In this document: positions 5,297 to 6,678 of the stretch, piece after piece
How positions within the stretch are numbered: position 1 is the stretch's first letter
Layout of the letters: each line of letters starts with the position of its first letter
Source: Bdellovibrionales bacterium
GTDB taxonomy: Bacteria; Bdellovibrionota; Bdellovibrionia; Bdellovibrionales; Bdellovibrionaceae
Reading direction: 5' to 3'
DNA length: 6,678 bases
Assembly: GCA_027320785.1 (NCBI GenBank)
Contig: DAHVKR010000078.1
Location: forward strand, 1-6,678
The notes under the pieces: model-generated
Told to the model about the DNA's origin: nothing
Database searches by the model: none
The model's input: the letters and a program-made list of their open reading frames with translations, nothing else
Made by a program: the position numbers and the translations under genes

Positions 5297-6678
5297 TCTT
5301 TAAGAGCAGGTACGATCTTCAATTCTTGAACCTGTCCTAAACGCATAACTTTCACAGGAACCTCACGCCCTGGTCGAAGACTTTGTAGGACATAGGTGTA
5401 ATCATAAAGATTTTCGACCTTCTGACCTGCTAGTTCGACGATCACATCTTGAGCTTTGAGGCCTCCTTTGGCCGCAGGACTGTCTTTAGAAACGCCACTT
5501 AGAAGAACCCCTTTTACTTTTTCCTGTGAGTAATCGGGAATGGTTCCAAGAAAAATATGGAATTTGCGTTGTCCTAATGTCTTGTGGCTTTGGGGAACAT
5601 TTTCGTAAGGAATTTTGTTCGCCGTCTGGGCCATGTTTTTCACCCACTCTGAAGCGAAAAGAGCCACCTTCTTGAGTCCTGGGAAGTTGATCAACTCAAC
5701 GCGATCCCGTGGGGTATGATATTCCGGGTGAGCACCTGTAAAGAAAGAGATGGAGGGTACTTTATCCAAGTAGAAGGAAGTGGAGTCTGTGGGAAGATAA
5801 GGATCAGCCTGGAGGCTTAGGGGAATGCTGGATTGAATGCTGAGCTTTTCAAAAAGCGCAGGCCACAGGGTGCTGGATCCAGAACCTTGAACAATCAGTT
5901 TATCGCGAAGACGCCCGACCATATCCAAATTCAAGTTAGCAGCAAAGGTTTTAGAAAGGGCACCATTATGTGCAGTCCAGTCTTTGATCCAAGCTTTAGA
6001 GCCCAAAAGCCCCAGCTCTTCACCTGACCAAACAGCAAAATAAAGATCTTTCTTAAAGTGATTTTGAGCCTTCTTCGCACTGAAATAATGAGCTAGCTCT
6101 AAAACCACAGAAACACCAGAAGCGTTATCATCGGCGCCAGGGTGAACTTGCCCTTGCTCATCAGCCCGAGCTAAGGAGTTGCCACTGTGACCATGGCCCA
6201 GGTGATCTCCATGTGCTCCAACTAAAAGCGCAAGATTTTTTTTGCTTGAAGAGGCCTTTACAACACCTACAACATTTCGTCCTTTGGAGTGTTCCAAAAT
6301 CAAATCCACTTGAGCTTCGGCCTTTAAGTTTTTGAATTCAGGAAGTTCTGGAGTCTTCCCTGAATCTAACTCGGATTGGATATCTGAGATATTCATCCCT
6401 GCTTGAGAGAAAAGTTTTTCTAAGACAAGAGTGCTGATCTTAATAACAGGAAGACTGCTGTCTTGCGGGCTTCCTTCTATAGTGGGGTGTCCCCACTTTT
6501 CAACGGCCACTGTTTTAGGGCCATTGGCAATAATCAATCCAAGAGCTCCCTCACCTTTCGCGACGGTGGCTTTAAACTCTGGGCGACTATACTGATTGTA
6601 GTGAAGTCTTTCTTCTGTTTTTACATCTTGTGGGACGTCTTGAAGAACAAGAACCCACTTCCCTTTGACGTCGAGATT
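5293..6678 (-). CDS. M28 family zinc metallopeptidase with PA and PDZ domains (N-terminus off-window)
   Basis: Partial: the frame is open to the right edge, giving 461 visible residues counted from the edge; the TTG at 6537 is internal. Domain order: a protease-associated (PA) domain at about 1-90 (GKWVLVLQD, GALGLIIAN, LPVIKIS); the M28 catalytic domain at about 115-350; a C-terminal PDZ domain at about 373-461 (SPAAKGGLKAQDVIVELAGQ). All metal and catalytic positions are present: His156 (GAHGDHLG), bridging Asp183 (PGADDNASG), Glu220 catalytic with Glu221 ligand (SGEELGLLGS), Asp252 (LNLDMVG) and His321 (PEYHTPRD). M28 enzymes are di-zinc aminopeptidases or carboxypeptidases. PA and PDZ domains point to an exported enzyme that selects or positions protein substrates, probably in the periplasm or outside; the signal peptide would be off-window. 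In a predator this would suit digestion of prey peptides (inference). It converges on the secreted orphan gene. Confidence 0.94.
   Translation of the reverse strand, partial: NLDVKGKWVLVLQDVPQDVKTEERLHYNQYSRPEFKATVAKGEGALGLIIANGPKTVAVEKWGHPTIEGSPQDSSLPVIKISTLVLEKLFSQAGMNISDIQSELDSGKTPELPEFKNLKAEAQVDLILEHSKGRNVVGVVKASSSKKNLALLVGAHGDHLGHGHSGNSLARADEQGQVHPGADDNASGVSVVLELAHYFSAKKAQNHFKKDLYFAVWSGEELGLLGSKAWIKDWTAHNGALSKTFAANLNLDMVGRLRDKLIVQGSGSSTLWPALFEKLSIQSSIPLSLQADPYLPTDSTSFYLDKVPSISFFTGAHPEYHTPRDRVELINFPGLKKVALFASEWVKNMAQTANKIPYENVPQSHKTLGQRKFHIFLGTIPDYSQEKVKGVLLSGVSKDSPAAKGGLKAQDVIVELAGQKVENLYDYTYVLQSLRPGREVPVKVMRLGQVQELKIVPALKE
6481..6497. repeat. GC-rich perfect hairpin inside the peptidase gene
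   Basis: AGTGGGG-TGT-CCCCACT is a perfect 7-bp inverted repeat with a 3-base loop and runs into TTT on the plus strand (6498-6500), so read on that strand it has the form of a short intrinsic terminator. On the coding (minus) strand it encodes KWGHPTI in the PA region. It may be only a coding coincidence. Confidence 0.4.

Overview
This window most resembles a chromosomal segment of a Bdellovibrionota-type bacterium (Bdellovibrio or a relative). That placement is an inference from gene style: diderm envelope proteins, a large secreted M28 peptidase carrying PA and PDZ domains, many secreted orphan proteins, moderate-to-low GC by eye, and consistent AGGAGG-type ribosome binding sites. No rRNA or other marker gene is present to settle it. 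I see no tRNA, rRNA, CRISPR array, insertion sequence or phage gene. Coding density is high, and the longest gene-free stretch is about 150 bases.

Layout. (1) Positions 1-3976 hold five plus-strand genes packed head to tail, with gaps of 10, 27 and 40 bases and one 4-base overlap. They are a PQQ-type beta-propeller protein resembling BamB (its start lies off the left edge), a small cysteine-containing putative lipoprotein, a rubrerythrin without a rubredoxin domain, a GlpC/HdrD-like protein with two ferredoxin-type 4Fe-4S motifs and two CCG domains, and a DUF3501 protein. (2) A convergent two-TM membrane protein follows on the minus strand (4030-4428). (3) It is divergent from a secreted orphan protein on the plus strand (4579-5274). 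(4) The window ends with a minus-strand PA-M28-PDZ metallopeptidase (5293 to the right edge) whose N-terminus lies outside. The last two genes converge on a perfect 10-bp hairpin that contains both of their stop codons.

How the genes may work together. The rubrerythrin, Fe-S/CCG protein and DUF3501 protein form the most interesting unit. The diiron ligands for peroxide reduction are all present, but the rubredoxin domain that normally feeds electrons to the diiron site is absent. The translationally coupled Fe-S/CCG protein is a natural candidate for the electron donor, or for a partner in a thiol/disulfide or Fe-S redox circuit, with DUF3501 as an accessory of unknown function. The envelope genes just upstream may share the transcript, but nothing in the sequence proves a functional link. 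Both edge genes remain open in frame to the window boundary, so the GTG at 55 and the TTG at 6537 should not be taken as real starts.
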